From the NCBI GenBank assembly GCA_019915015.1, contig JAHBBC010000020.1, forward strand, positions 1 through 64,000: DNA of 64,000 nt, in the 5' to 3' direction. Shown here piece after piece: positions 30,297-43,386 of the stretch. The notes below the pieces were generated by a model, which had not been told where the DNA came from, made no database searches, and saw only the letters and a list, made by a program, of their open reading frames with translations. How positions within the stretch are numbered: position 1 is the first letter of the stretch; each line of letters begins with the position of its first letter. The DNA comes from Auriscalpium vulgare. Taxonomy: Eukaryota > Basidiomycota > Agaricomycetes > Russulales > Auriscalpiaceae. The translations under genes were made by a program, and so were the position numbers.

Positions 30297-33200
30297 AAAA
30301 TAATAAAACAACTTTGCTACATGCCGAGCATCTCACACGTACACCACGCCCTTCACTCGTCTGCGCCCTCGTCCTCGCTGTCCCAAGCCGACAACTTCAG
30401 CCCTAGATCCCGCACGCTCGAGACCGCGATGAGCAGCGGGTGCGCCGGGTCGAAGAGCGCGAGCATCTTGCTCATGTCCTCCAGCGCAAAGTCCTCCATC
30501 TCCTCGAGCAGCGCGAGGTCCTCCTTCTCGTCCGCGATCTCCGCCGGCGTCCGCGCGCCCCGCGTCTTGCGCTTCTCCGCGAGCGCCTGCAGCTGCCGCT
30601 TCGTCGCGTCCAGCACCCGCGCCTGCAGCTCCCCCGGCAGCGCCCCCGCCCCGCCGATCACGCGCAGGCTGTCCGTGAAGCACTTGTACAGCGACGAGAG
30701 GAAGGACGAGTCGCCCTCGCTGGAGATGCACGCGATGATGTGCGAGAACGTCGCCGTCGCCATCTGGTCCGTCAGCGTGTGGCTGTTCTGCCCGCACGAA
30801 ATGAGCATCGGGATCATCCTACAAGCGGGGTGAGCGAGAGCGACGATGAGCTGCGACGCGACGTACATGGCGCAGGCCTCTCGCACGCCATCGTGCAGGA
30901 AGAACCGCAGCGATGGCAGGACGAGCTCCAGGCACTGGGGCAGGTACGGCGCGAACTTCGCGCCGAGCGTCGAGCAATAGATCACCATCGTCTCGAACGC
31001 CTGGCACTTCTCGTCGATGGCCGCCGTCCGGATGCCCACCTGCTGCCCGTCCATCCGGATCGTCTCCCAGCCCTCCTTGTCCTCGGGCGTTTCGTCGTCC
31101 TCTGCGATGCGCGTCAGCGGGTCTAGGGGAGAATAAATGGCCGTAATAAGGCGCACCGTAGATCGAGACATCCGCCTTGATGCTCGCAGCGCGCAGAAGC
31201 GGGGGCATCACGACGGGCAGGTACCGCTCAAAGTCGGGCCCCATGGCCTGGCAGACCTTCGCCCATGTTGCAATCAGATAGTGCGGAAGCATGGTGTCAC
31301 CCGGGTCGACAGGGCTGTCTGCCGTAAAATGCGGGTTAGTAACACAGCGGATGGAGTTAACGTGAGGCACGCACTCTGTATTCGAATGAGGAGTTCGACG
31401 AAGGAGTCGGCGTCGGCCAGGAAGACGTCGCGGCCGACAGCGATGGCTGGGGACATACCGGGTCAGAATCCGACCTGTAGATAACATGAGCACAACACAC
31501 CGATGAGCCCAGCGCACTCCATCGCCTTCGCGCGCAGCTTCCGGTACTCCGGCGCATTGGCGTTGCGCAGCACGTTCAGCAGCAGCGGCATGATCGCCGC
31601 ATAATGCTGCCCGATCGTGATCGGTGTGTCAGTTCGTCAATTCCATGGCCAGCCAATCGGAGCGCGCACCTTCGCAAAGGTTGACTCGCTCGCATCGGCA
31701 ACCATCGCGAGCGTCGTGACGGCCTGCTCCTGCACATACCGCTTTACCTGGCGAGCTGGGTCGTCGGCCGGGTTGAGGAGCTTCAGGAGGCGCTCGACGA
31801 TGGGGTCTAGGTAGGGCAGCAGGGTATCGCGCTCGACGCCTTCACAGAAGTTGATTAGGGCGGCTGCGGCATGGGAGTGCACTCTGATTGCTGGTCAGCG
31901 CGAGTGTGTGCGGATGGGATGGAGACAATGCGCACCTAGCCTCTGGGGCCTCGAGGGTAGGAATTAGGACAGTGAAGAGTTGTTGGTGGTATTCAGCTTG
32001 TATGACTTCCTGTAGGAGGCTCAGAGACTGCGCATGCTGAGAACGATGGATGCGCACCTCTAGATCCGTACATAATTGCCCTCTAAAAGATATATGAGCG
32101 CGACGACGGCGAGAATGGCATGGATAGCACCTACACGCATTGGCAAGCAGCGTATCGTACTCGTGGGTATGAATCCGAGAACGATGGGGTGATGAGCCTG
32201 GAGCAAGTCAGCCATGCATATGAACCCGTTCCCGGCAGACGCACTCGACGACCTTGCCCAACTCATTTTGCATCACCTGTAGCGATCACAGCGATCAGCA
32301 CATGATAAGGACCGGATGTAAGGACCTGACCTTGCTGGTACCCTCTCCTACCGCCGCGATTGCCATCAGCCCGGCGTGGCGCAGCCGCCAATCGTGAGAT
32401 GCCAGCATCCCGGGTATATGCTGGAACGCGGCGGGCAGCACGGCCTTTCCTCCAAGAGCGCACGCCAAACGGTCAAGGGACTGCTCGTAAACATGCGGAT
32501 ATGTGTCGTCTGTTGGGTCTTCTGAAGGCTACATCGGAAGTGAGTCGGTGAGGGCCTTGATGGCTTATCTGATAGGGAAGGAATCTTACTTACATCGGCC
32601 TCGAGCCATGTCTGCAACTCGTCATCGCGCAGCTCGCCCATTCCGCCCAGACATCCCCGCACGATCGCGCCGACCCAGCCGTCCACGCGCCGCACCATGG
32701 ACGGCCGCGCCTCGCTCAGGCTGATCATGAACTCCAGCGCGGCCTTGCGCACCTCCTCCGCCTCCTCGTCCCGCTCCTGCTCGTGGTCGTCCGACTGCTC
32801 CGGCGGAAACGCGAATGCGCCTTGGGAGCCAGGGAAAGGACGCGCGACGGTGGGGGTCGGGCCCGGGTCGGCGGAGGGAAGAATGAGCGCCGGGAGGAAG
32901 GCGAGGAGCGCGGGGAGGTGGGGCGCGAAAAGCTGGGCGGAGGACGAGGTAAGCGGCGTGAGGGTGTTGAGGAATTTGGGAAGATGCGAGTGCGGGAGCG
33001 GCGGAAGGGTCTCGAGCATGGGGTACATGAGGGAAAGCGATTGGGCGGCTTGGTGGGCGTCGCAGGAGGTGAGATATGAGACGGACGCGCGGAGGGCGGC
33101 GTGGCGGACCTGATGGTACTGCAGTGAGCGCGGGACAGGAATGCACAACGGATTGCGTACCTCGACGCTTTGTGGATCCTGGAGCCCCTTCTGCAGGACA

Positions 33201-34060
33201 CGTAGCACGGCGTCTGTCTGGAGGTCCATAACGAGGTTGGGGCACCCTGCGAAGACGCGGTACGCGCTTTCCCGCTGTCCCGCGGCCTCGCTCTGTGTCA
33301 TCGCGAATGCCTGTGCTTGAAGGGCGTGCCAAGGGCGGCCGCGCGCCATGGAGTAGTTGGCGAGGTCGCATGTGGTATCGACGGTTTTCCGGCGGACGAC
33401 GTCGGCGGGTTCATGGGAGAGAGAGTGCAGGCTCGAGCGTGGTGAGAGTTTGCGAGGAGAGGCGATCGTACAGGGTGAGGCGTGCGGCCTTGCCGTTCGG
33501 GCTGGCGACCGAGCGGAAGAGCAGGCGGCGGCGGAGGACAAGGGCGAACGAGCGCATCTGCTGGGAAGTCACGCAAGGTGTAGTAGTTTAGGTGGCCGAT
33601 GCTCACCACTTGCGTGTCTGCTGCCGTCGCAGACTGCGTCAGGGCGAGCAGATAAACCTCCGGTGTCTGCGCGAGACGGTCATTGAGCGCGCGTTCGGCA
33701 CTATCGGTGGCTCACCAGCCCCCGCGCAAGACATAGCAGACGACACTCACCTTGCTCGTATCTCATTGTCTCGCAAGACCAGGTTGGAGAGGGTCTGAGT
33801 GAGCTCTGCGGTCACCTCTGGGGGCACCACGGGCTCCATTGGTACGGAGGGCGAGCCTGTTCAAATACAGATACAGCTGCCGCAGTTTTCGCGCCCGGCG
33901 ATGCGAGGATCAATGGGCCGCGCGCAGGTATACAACCCGCGACTTGGAAACGCAGGACGTGAGGGGAGGTGAGAAGAAGGGAATGAGTCGCTGCAACTCA
34001 AGGGTCGGCACTGGCAGCGCACGGTGGCTGAGAAAGGCGCCCGTCGTCGTCAGCCGTCGG
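30297..34060. repeat. Segmental duplication, copy 1
   Basis: It aligns to about 43387-47165 with a constant offset of 13065 over about 3 kb, then 13073 after an 8-nt indel, with only scattered single-base differences. It contains the whole importin-like gene plus about 220 bp of upstream sequence. It lacks about 30 bp present in the promoter region of copy 2 (near 47000-47030). Confidence 0.95.
30353..33839 (-). pseudogene. Importin-5/Kap121-like gene, copy 1 (frameshifted)
   Basis: The exon-intron structure is the same as in the copy at 43418-46912. The start is ATG 33839 (MEPVVPPEVTAELTQTLSNL), with HEAT-repeat segments such as YPRVRYAACQC, HSHAAAALINFCEGV and FFLHDGVREACAMYVASQ, and the end is WDSEDEGADE. 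An 8-nt deletion between 33430 and 33431, in the third exon, removes GAGGAGGC and shifts the frame after about residue 100. The protein would be truncated unless a later start is used. Splice sites downstream stay intact, so the loss is recent. A karyopherin beta of this class carries cargo through nuclear pores with Ran. Confidence 0.8.
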
Positions 34061-36568
34061 ACTCGTCCCCGCCGTGCGCCTGCCGCGGCTCCACGTCACG
34101 CTCACGCCGCGGCGCGTCATGCTCAAGTCCACACGATCCGCGCCGCAGAACCCGCGCTGTATCATGCTCAATCCATGCAGCGTCCTATGCGCTCGTAACC
34201 CCGTGCACCCCTTTGCGAACATCAACATGGCGCAGGTAGCGACTCGGACGTAGCCCACAGCCATACTCTGATGAACGTCGCACGATAGACACCCCTACCG
34301 AACACTGAGTGCGTCGCCTTCGGTCGCCTCCTCGGCGGCTCTTGACTGCGTCCAAGGTGCTGTCGGGGAGGCGCGCACCGTCGAGAAACCCGCCAGCGCA
34401 ACCGTCAGCTATGCACGACGAGCTCGAGCACGATGCTGACCTCGTGGTGAACATCCCGCCATCCGACGCCGAACACGCATCTGGGCGACGCGCCTAGGTG
34501 TCCGCACGCGTGGGCCTCGATGAACCGCACGCGCTCACAAACGGCCATGACGCGTACCTGCGCTCAAGCGACGCCATCTCGGCGCTCAATTCATCTAGCA
34601 GAGCACACGCAACGCCAGAGACGGGGTCAGTATGTGTTCTGACGTACAGAGAATTGACGTACTCACTTGCGGGCCGTACTTCGGACAGGCAGCAGCAGGG
34701 TATCGGGTGCAGGCGACGTGGCAGACGGAGTAGACGGCCGGGCGACACCTGGAGTGCGTCACTGGGTGCAGACAAAGGACCGGCGTACGGGAACGTACCA
34801 TCGCGACAAGGGTGAGCAGAGGTACCGCACAGATTCTGCGACGCACTTGCGGGTCAGCTGGTCAGCGCGCGCAGGAACACGACACGGACCGGGCCACACG
34901 CTGTCACGCAATGTCGGCGCGGTCGTCTAGACGGGGGAGAGGGTCGCGCAGGATACGAGTGCGGGCGCGGGCGCACGTACATCGGCGGATGGAAGGCGCA
35001 TGTCGCTGGCCAAGGTCTGCATGAGCGGGCGCAGAGAAATATCAGTAGAATTGTACGTGCCCGTCCGAAGTGCAGTAAAGCTCACTCCGATGACGAATAG
35101 GACTCGGTGCGCAGAGGGACGGGCAGGCGATGGCCGCGGTCAAACTACAGCGGGCATCAGCAGTGGGTTCATCGCATGTTGCGCATGTGTACCTACTGCG
35201 CCACCACCGAGCACGCCTGAACACGGCCGAGGACGACGCCGGCAGAGAACGATGCGCTGTGAGCAGAAATCAGCGCGACCTGCGGGGAGATCAACGGCAG
35301 CATACCGCGATGAGGAGGTCTGGCGCCGTCGACGGTGGGTGAGCGAGCGGCGGTGGCAAATATCCGAGCTGAGCCCCGATGTACTAGAATGAAGGGGAGT
35401 GAGTAATCGAACGGCGGCCGAGCATGCAAGAAATCCTCACATGACACGAGTGGGTAACGGGCGTCGTGCGGGCTCGTGCGCGTACGGGCCAGAGGCCGCT
35501 GAGCCTTTATGCCGCGCAGGCAAGCACCCTCTTCCTCCGCATCCTCGATCCTCGGACTTACCTCTCCGCGTACTACTCGGGCCCCACGTGCCTGCCATGC
35601 TGCGCATGCTTGGAAGCCGGTCATGCGCAGGCTGTGCGCAAATTTCTCGACCACCGGCGCGCGCGCGATGTGCCCCCGCGTGAAGAGAAAGGAGGTGCGC
35701 CGCCTGCGCGGGTCGCCCGCTCTGCTTCTTCGCTCCGGGTAAACTGTGCACGACGTCTCCTCGGGTCATGAGCCAGATCCCCGCTGTCTTCAGACAAGAA
35801 TGGTACTGCTTTCTTCATATGAAGGGAGAAGAACTGTTCTTGTCTGTGGCCAAGGGAACGGGAAGACTGTCAGATAGTAGCGGCCCTACCTCATGCCTCC
35901 CTCAAAGTCAGCTGGAGTCTGCACCTTGGAATCGTCTGGCTTGCCATGTCGGAGGCTATGGTGCAGCTGCAGTGTGTATTTCTCAAGCTGGGTGTGACTC
36001 GGAGTGCTTCGAGTGCGAGGACCGCGAGTGCAAGGACAGCCTGTGATTGAGGGACATGGCATGGAAACTTCTCGATGATTGAGTTTGATGGGTGTCATCC
36101 AGACACGAAGCTGTCAAAGGTTTCCCGGACGTGTGAGGGCACCGATACAGTGCCGGTCTCGGAAATGAAGGGAGAGCTTCTTTGTTGCAATTTCACATGA
36201 AAATCTTAAGCCGGATTCAGAGATGCGCGGATACTGCAGACTCAAGCGCGTGCAGCAGAGCATCTGGGGCGAGACACTGTCGAGATATCTGTAGAGTTTA
36301 CTACAATCTCATGGCGCTGAGACCAGCAGACACCGCAGTTGAACAAAGGCCTCAGCGCGGTGAGCAGACCATCAGCTCCAGCCCAGCTATCTCTCATAGG
36401 TTCCAGGCCGGCCACGAAATCCGCCAGAACGCGGCCTACATCTCACCAAAGACCGAGACCGAGCGCAGGCCGCAATGCGGACGTCACTTGGTACGTTGTC
36501 GACACTTCCTCCTGCGCTTCTGACCAGACTCACTCACAGCATTGTATCTGTCTACTCTAGCTACGATA
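34061..36568. other. Region without a supported gene
   Basis: Only short unrelated ORFs on both strands were seen. No domain motif was recognised over about 2.5 kb. It is probably intergenic or decayed sequence. Confidence 0.45.
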
Positions 36569-37039
36569 ATGGGCCGCCCCACGCGCATGGTGTGGGACGC
36601 GCTCGGCGCCGACCGGCACGTCGTACGCAAGTACGAGCTGTGCGTCGAGAACTGGCCGAGCGACGTCCCGTTCAAGATGCTCGCGAGCGCCACGAGCCGT
36701 CCCGACGCGATGCGACGCCTGCGCGAGGGCTGGGAGGCGCGCACGATCTTCTTCCGCCGGATGTCGGCGGAGGAGCTCGCGGCGGAGGACGCGCTGCGCG
36801 AGGTGGCGTTTGCGGCCGGCGAGGCGGAGCGGCCGCGCCCGCGCAAGGCGCGGTCGGACAAGGGCAGCGGCGCGCGCGTGTTCACGGAGAGGCGGCGCGG
36901 CGCGGACGGGCGGCTGGTGCGCGAGAAGGTGATGCAGCCGACGCAGAGGCAGGTTGTGCTGTGCGGCGCGAGGTCAGCGGAGGCCGAGGAGCAGGCGAGG
37001 CGCGACGGGGACACTTGGGTCGTGTGGGAGGACGAGTAG
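36569..37039 (+). CDS. Small hypothetical protein
   Basis: Single-exon ORF of about 156 residues from MGRPTRMVW. A start 27 nt upstream is also possible, but it spans an acceptor-like TCTACTCTAG. The protein is charged, with WPSDVPFKMLASA and an Arg-rich middle (ERPRPRKARSDKG), and ends in WVVWEDE. GC-rich third positions and a conserved-looking composition argue for coding. There is no signal peptide, membrane segment or known domain. I do not recognise the family. It stands alone between the two importin copies. Confidence 0.45.
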   Translation: MGRPTRMVWDALGADRHVVRKYELCVENWPSDVPFKMLASATSRPDAMRRLREGWEARTIFFRRMSAEELAAEDALREVAFAAGEAERPRPRKARSDKGSGARVFTERRRGADGRLVREKVMQPTQRQVVLCGARSAEAEEQARRDGDTWVVWEDE

Positions 37040-39060
37040 CGGGCGAGGACTGAGCTTACTTACAGTGTCCGGGCGTTGGAATCGCGCAGTAGGAAAGGCG
37101 TTGGAATCGCGCAGCAGGGAAACATCTGGTCGATGCAGGCGTGTTAGACCAAATTGAGATGCGGCCCAGCGTCGACAGAACGCACCGTATCCGCTTGAAG
37201 CGCACCGCGGGCCCGCGAGTATGAGTGAGACCGCGAAGATGAAGCATGGCAGCGGGCGCTGCAGACCGTTCAGTCTCGCGCCCTCCCAGTCCTGAAGCGA
37301 CAGATCCAGAGATGGACACTTACTCGGCACCGCTGCAGCACTCATCACTCGCATCGCAAAATCGTGGCTGCATGTATCGGTATAACACCCTGGCCCCTGG
37401 CACCTGCGCTGAGCAGACGAGGAATGACGTTAGAGTGCCTGACGGAGCTGCTAAGCGCAAAGAACATCAAGACAGGCGCAGTCAGAGAGCAAAAGAACGT
37501 ACTTGAACTGCAAGTTGACGCCCCGGTCTGCAGACTTTCACGACTCGACCTGCCCCACCGACCGAACCGCACCGCACCGCATCTATCCAGCAGGTCCTCG
37601 GCGACGGCGTCCGGACGGCGGAAAAGCGCTGCAGACTCACTGCCAGAACCTCAACACGCTGCACGTTTGCTGCTCGTCCGCCAGCGTCACCTCCAAGTCC
37701 AACGACGGACCTGTGCGCCTCCTTCATTCACGTCGTCGATTGCCGCTCCTAAACTGCATCGGTTGCGTCTTGACTTATTGCGCCTTCGAGCTCGTTGAAG
37801 CGCTGGCGTGTAAGGGCGAGTGAGGCTGGGCGAGTGAGGCTGAGCGGTGACTGAGGCTGGGCGTGAGGCTGAGACAGTGTTCTCGGATGTATCAGTGGCT
37901 TACCATCCTACCGCAATTACAATGTGACCGGCCGCGGTTGTTTGCAAAAGACGTGGCGATGGTATTGCACCAGGGTGTTCGGTGAATGGCCCTTGTTGCG
38001 CAGGCGGAGCAACTGTTAATGAAGGCGCGTCGAACGCTGACTCAAGTCGAGCGCTGATTCGAAGTCGAGCGCGTCGCGCGCTCTGCCTCTGACCACCTCG
38101 TTGACCTCATTCACTCTCAACCTGCATCTGCAATGCATCTATCACCGTATACTCGCACCAGCGCGCCTGACTGCGCTACACATGCGCCTCCGTTTGCGTT
38201 GAAAACCCCGGATCCTTGCACCGTTTATCCTGGTGTTCCCGCCTAGCTGTCCCTGGCAGCTTACGATCGGACGCTGTTGAATCTCACTCATGTCCGCGGG
38301 GAGGCGGATTGGCACTGGATTGTACGTCCCAAGTCTCTTTCGTTGGGCTGTCCGGCTCAACAGAACATGCAGGATCTGCGGGACGCGCGTCTCCGTTTTG
38401 GCTGGCGACGGGGCAGTACAACAGCCGCCGTACCCGCGCTCGCGCCGGCTCCAGGGACCAACGCCTCGGTCTGTGTCTCCAAGATGCCCGCGTCTGTCAT
38501 CCTAGCATGGCTGGGTCGCCGTCCGCCGCCACCTTCCCACCGTCTCTTTCTCTCCTACCACCATCATCTCCTTCCCCCGCTCCCTGCCTTTTTTTCTCGC
38601 TCTCCATCGGCACGCTTCTCGCCATTGCCTTCCATTCACTCGTATTCCCCGAAGCCCCCAAGTATTTTGTCCACCCATTTTGGCCCTCCGCGCAGTCCAT
38701 GATGGGCCTTTGTTGCCATCGACAGCGGGAGTCCGCCTAGGGCAGGTACGCCGATCCTGGGCCCCATTTTTCCTCGCATACGCCGACTCGCCTCATCCCG
38801 TCTTTCGAACAGTCCAACGCTCTGCAGAGCATGCCGTAGAAAAAGACCGCGGCGCCGGCGTGAAGCCGTGCACAAGGGCTTGTCGGTGAGTTTTCCCCCT
38901 CACGCCTTCTTCCTCGCTCTCCTGATCGCTTGTATATTGATATCTACTTGCTTCTTATACTTTAAGGCTGTCCATACGCCCAAACCGTAAAGAATTGCGC
39001 TGTGAAGTTTTTTTTGGTAGGATTTTGCCCGCCTATGCTGTCATGCGTCTAACATCCATT
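37040..39060. other. Region with short local repeats, no supported gene
   Basis: It contains a direct repeat, GGCGTTGGAATCGCGCAG (about 37073 and 37098), GTGAGGCTG-type runs at 37820-37872, and a CT-rich stretch near 38520-38620. ORFs here lack motifs. Confidence 0.45.
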
Positions 39061-40575
39061 TAACAGGTTATATGCGCAGCAATCCAATGCTTCCCACCCC
39101 GTGCTTAGTGCGCGGCGCGTGAATGCGAGCCTGGACGCCGCCTAGTACACGAGGGCTTCCGAGTCGCTGCCTTGACTTGTGCAGCAGCTCTCCGGCGATT
39201 GCCGGCGGTGCGCCCCCGGGCCGCTCGTCCTCGATTGCCGCTCATTAGAGCCGTAGTGCATGTCGGTACGTTCATTTTGTGCTACTGTCACCGGCGTATA
39301 TTGATTGTGTTTGTAAATACCTGTCCAGTGACTCCCGCGTCATGTTGTCGGGGCGTGCGGATGAATTTCAAGCACCCCGCCGGGCCTGTGCGTCGGTTTC
39401 GACGGCACTGTAGGCTCTCGTCGCACCAGCGTTTCAGTGGCACAATCTGGCCTCCAACGAGGCAGTGCGGGCAGGCAAATTTTCCGCTTCGCGCAAGATC
39501 GCAAAGTCACACTGAGGCCTCCGAGCAGTGCGGGTCAGCCAAACCATGTAAGTGTGCCGGTTCCTCGCTGCAGCGTGTCTGGCATCTGATGACCGCCTCG
39601 TGCCAGTATCCGAGCGAACGACAAAGATGAAGGTTCGCGGGCGCCGGCAGCACCCTCGACCTTCACATGCCCTGCAGCGACAGGCGCTGAACAAGCCACC
39701 AATCAGCTTGACGGGCTGACAAGCAGCTCAACGTCGCCCCCAAGCCTCGGTGCGCGGACGCGCGGCACCGTTCATCGGACCGGACCTGTCGGCACGGCGC
39801 GGCGGAAGCGCGCGGTGCTGGATGCAGGCTTTCAACCTCACAATGACCTGTAAGCCATGTGCGTGTCCCGCTGTTCTATCTTGTTGTTGTTGCTCATGTT
39901 TCGTTTGAGGTAGTCCGTTGTCAAGGAAACCACCAGCGAGCGGTCACGAGCTCGCTGCTCGATGGGGCAAATGGACCGTCACAGCGGCCCGCGTTGGCTC
40001 GATGCACGCTCAGAGAGAGCTGGGTCGCTACCGTCGGCCGCAACGAGACGTCAAGGAAGCTTGGATGACAGTAGCCAGCCAGGTTCGTCAACCTGCGCCG
40101 GATTGTGCGCACGGGCTCGACTGACGTCCAACATACATCTAACAGGTTGTATGCGCGATACTCCAATGCTTCCTACATCGTGCGCTGTGTGCGGCGCGTC
40201 AATGCGGGCTTGGACGCCACTTGGTAGACGGCTTCATCAAGGGCTTCGCCGCCTCAGCTGCTACGCCACGTTCCGGCAATCGCCGGCGGTGCGCTCCCGG
40301 GCCGTCCGTGCCTGGCGTGTTGGTCGCATACTGATTTTCATTCGTGAATGTCTGTCGCCCGCATGTCCAGACTGCCATGACGGACTCCTGTGCGGCAGGC
40401 GGTGGACATCGAAGCAGCGCAACCCCGTGCGTCGGGAAAGCGCGTCGTCAAGGCCGTGCATGCTCTCGCCAGGCCAGCGTTCGACCATACAAGTGTGTTG
40501 ATCCCTCATCGCAGCTCATGTGCTATCTAACCACCGCCTCGCAGCGACGTCTCAGCGAACAACGAGTCGCCGTCT
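39061..40575. repeat. Two diverged direct repeats of about 450-580 bp
   Basis: 39061-39645 and 40141-40575 share an order of blocks: TAACAGGTTRTATGCGC, CCAATGCTTCC, GGACGCC, GCCGGCGGTGCGC, then ACCATRYAAGTGTG. Identity is partial with many indels. Further related pieces lie near 40677-40800 and 41400-41560. This is an old tandem duplication with no intact frame; the source is unknown. Confidence 0.65.
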
Positions 40576-43110
40576 GGTCGCCGCCACCTCCCGCCTCGAC
40601 GCCGCCTCCTCCCTCGACGCCCCTACCTCCCGCCTCGACGCCGACTCCCGCTTCGCCCAATCTGCTTGCACGAGGGTGCGCCACCTCAGACATCGATCCT
40701 ACGTGGCCGTAAATACGCATCTGGAGGACGTCAATCGAGCGGTCCCGCCGCTGTATGCGTGGACGACCAGCGCGGTGGCGGCGTCGCGAAATTCCAGGTT
40801 CGTTAACCGCCGCCCGTTGTGCGCGCGGCTCGACTAACCATCATGTGCGGCAGCTGTCGCCCGGTCAGCCATCCACCGAGGGCTGCCGCTGCATGCGGTC
40901 TCGGGCTGCACGCTACGCGAGTCACGCGCTCAGTAGAGAGCTGGCTTGCGGCTGACCACCGCAACACGTTGTCAAGATGGCATCGTGCTCGACGGGTCGA
41001 CGCGCGTGCAGAAGGCACGTCGCATGAGGACACGGGCAGTGTCAAGGTCACGACGTTCAAGCGCACGGGGCACCGACGACGTTGGCCCTGGCTATTCCGC
41101 TCGGACGCTTGGCGCTACGACATGGCCATCCACCTGGCGCCCTCCAAGCGAGTTTGTGACAGCAGCTTGGATTGTTTGCGCGCGCTTTGTGTGTCAGGTA
41201 TGTGCTCGTTCTGTGTTTGCCTTCGTCGTGTCTGAACCTCGCGCTGCGAGTATTCTAGCAAGTACCTCCCTGCCTTGGCACGCCCTCTCACCAGGAGCGC
41301 TACCGCGAATCCCGGTCGCCGCCGGCTCCCGTCTCACACCTCACGGCCGCCTTCCAACTCGCCGCGATCTGCAGCGCGAGGTGCACCACCTCTGACAGCG
41401 ATCCTACGTAGCGCGACGTCGAGCATCGGCCGCACAAGACGCCCTATGCAGCGCAGGCGTCTGGACGACCGTCAACAGAGCGGTGGCACCGCTGGACGCT
41501 TCGCTTGATGAGGGCGACGGCGGCGTCGCGGGAAGCACGCCGGCTCGCCGCCGACTGCCGAAGGAATTGGCTGCGACAACGCAAGGCCTGCGGCTTTCCC
41601 GGCGCCTGGGCAGGTTGCGTGCCGAAGCACCTCAAGTTGAACCACAGTCCGCCATCTCCATCGACGTTGGTCCACTCTGGAGCCAGACGAAATTCGTGGT
41701 GCTACGGCGTGGGCAAGAACCCCGCGCACATGATTCGGGTTTGCGCGCGCACCGCGTAAGGTATGTGCTGCATTTATTACTCTTCCTTCGTGTCTCATCC
41801 ACACGCTGCAGTTTCTATTGAACCGACTGTCCTGCAAAGGCAACACAGCGGACCAGCAGCTGTCTGAGAGACGAACCGAGGGTCCGAGGGTAGCTGCTGC
41901 ATGGCAAGTCCGCGTCTTTCTGTTCGACAGACCAAGCACCTGACAATTATCGTGCAGACTGTGTGGCAAGCGGGAGCACAACGCCGTCGCGGGCGCCCTG
42001 TCGATGGGGCGTCGACAAATCCTGAAGAGCTCGTCGCGTCGCTCGCGCGGGGATGTGATGCACCGCGCGAAGAATGCAAGAGTAGGAGCCGAGGGTAGTT
42101 GCTCGCATAGGCAGCGGATCGTCTCGAGCAACGCTGCCGCGGCCTGCGCTGTACCTGGAAGCCTGGATGACGTGCTGACTGTGCAGCGTTGCCGTGCGCC
42201 GCGCCATGCGCCGCTCCACGCGCCCGCTTGCCCTCGACGCCGCGTATGTCGCCGGACGACGCCACGAACACAAGGAGCCAGCTCCGGCGCAACTTCCTGC
42301 GCGGACATCTGCATGGTGAGGGCACACTGCTCATCGTGTCGGCGGAGACGTACTGAAGGCGATGGCAGGTACAAGTAGACGACACGCAATTGCGCGCTGC
42401 TCGTCGTGTCGGCAGTGGAGTGCGCGCTCGAGGCACTAGCGCGAGTTTGTGTGCGTGCGGAGGTCGTGACCGAGATCGCGCGCCTTTCAGTCCCTCCGCC
42501 TCGTGGCGCCGTTCGCGCGCGGATTCGCCCGTTATGCCTTCCCCGTGAGTCGCGCTTGTGATATACCAAGCTTCTGCTGCGTCAGAGAACTCTCGTGTCA
42601 TTGTAGGTGCGGGATTTCCTCACCTTGGTTTGCATGCTGTGCCTAGCCGTCGCGCAAGTACATCCAGCGGGCGGTGCGTGGTAGCGGAATGGGTTGCTGC
42701 GAATCTTCTCGGCACAGCAGTCGCCTTGCGAGACGTGCCACGTTGGTCAACGTCGACAAGCGTGCGGGACGGACGTACAAAAAGCAACCGAGGTGAGCGC
42801 AGTCAGAAGCGCGGGCGGCGAGAAGAACTGACCGGCGCGATCTAGGGCGTACCCCGCGAGTCGAGGCGAGATTACGCGGCTCTCCCTTGCGAGACAAGCG
42901 CGCCGTCTTGCGTGCAGAACGGGTCAAAACGTAGCAAAGAACAAGTGTATAATATGCGCGAGATTAGCTAATCTACAAGTGCGACTACGAGACGAAAGGT
43001 CGCCTTGTAGCGAACGACGTTGCCTTGTAGACCACGATGTCGCGTTGTGTCCACCTGGTAGCGTACAACGGCCGCTTGTAATTAGCTACGTACTGTCCTC
43101 CAGCTACCAG
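40576..43110. other. Degenerate repeat region, no supported gene
   Basis: Long ORFs (for example about 365 codons on the minus strand, 42569-41472) are Arg/Ala-rich without motifs and lie in repeat debris, so I take them as chance ORFs in GC-rich DNA. Confidence 0.5.
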
Positions 43111-43317
43111 GCTACGCACTGCCCAGGGCTTTGTATCCTACCAGGCCATGAACTGCCCAGGGCTTTGTATCCTACCATGCTATGAACTGCCCAGGGCTTT
43201 GCATACTACGAGGCCATGAACTGCCCAGGGCTTTGTATACTACGAGGCCATGAACTGCCCAGGGCTTTGCATACTACGAGGCCATGAACTGCCCAGGGCT
43301 TTGTATACTACGAGGCC
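43111..43317. repeat. 34-bp minisatellite, six copies
   Basis: The unit ATGAACTGCCCAGGGCTTTG plus TATACTACGAGGCC is repeated about six times. Units alternate TGTATACTACG and TGCATACTACG. It lies 100 bp beyond the 3' end of the second importin copy, at the edge of the segmental duplication. Confidence 0.95.
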
Positions 43318-43386
43318 ACCAGAGTCACTGCTGTATTCGCCCGCACACAAAGGCACAAACAAATCGACAGCCGCGCTCCATTCTGA

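Noticed and set aside
30440..31126. 228-codon plus-strand ORF, duplicated at 43505-44191
   Set aside because: Antisense of the last importin exon. Its conservation between copies only reflects the duplication.
41472..42569. 365-codon minus-strand ORF
   Set aside because: Low-complexity composition, no motif, lies in degenerate repeats, no introns or homologous copy.
43111..43317. CRISPR-like array
   Set aside because: Units are contiguous without spacers, and the genome is eukaryotic. A minisatellite.
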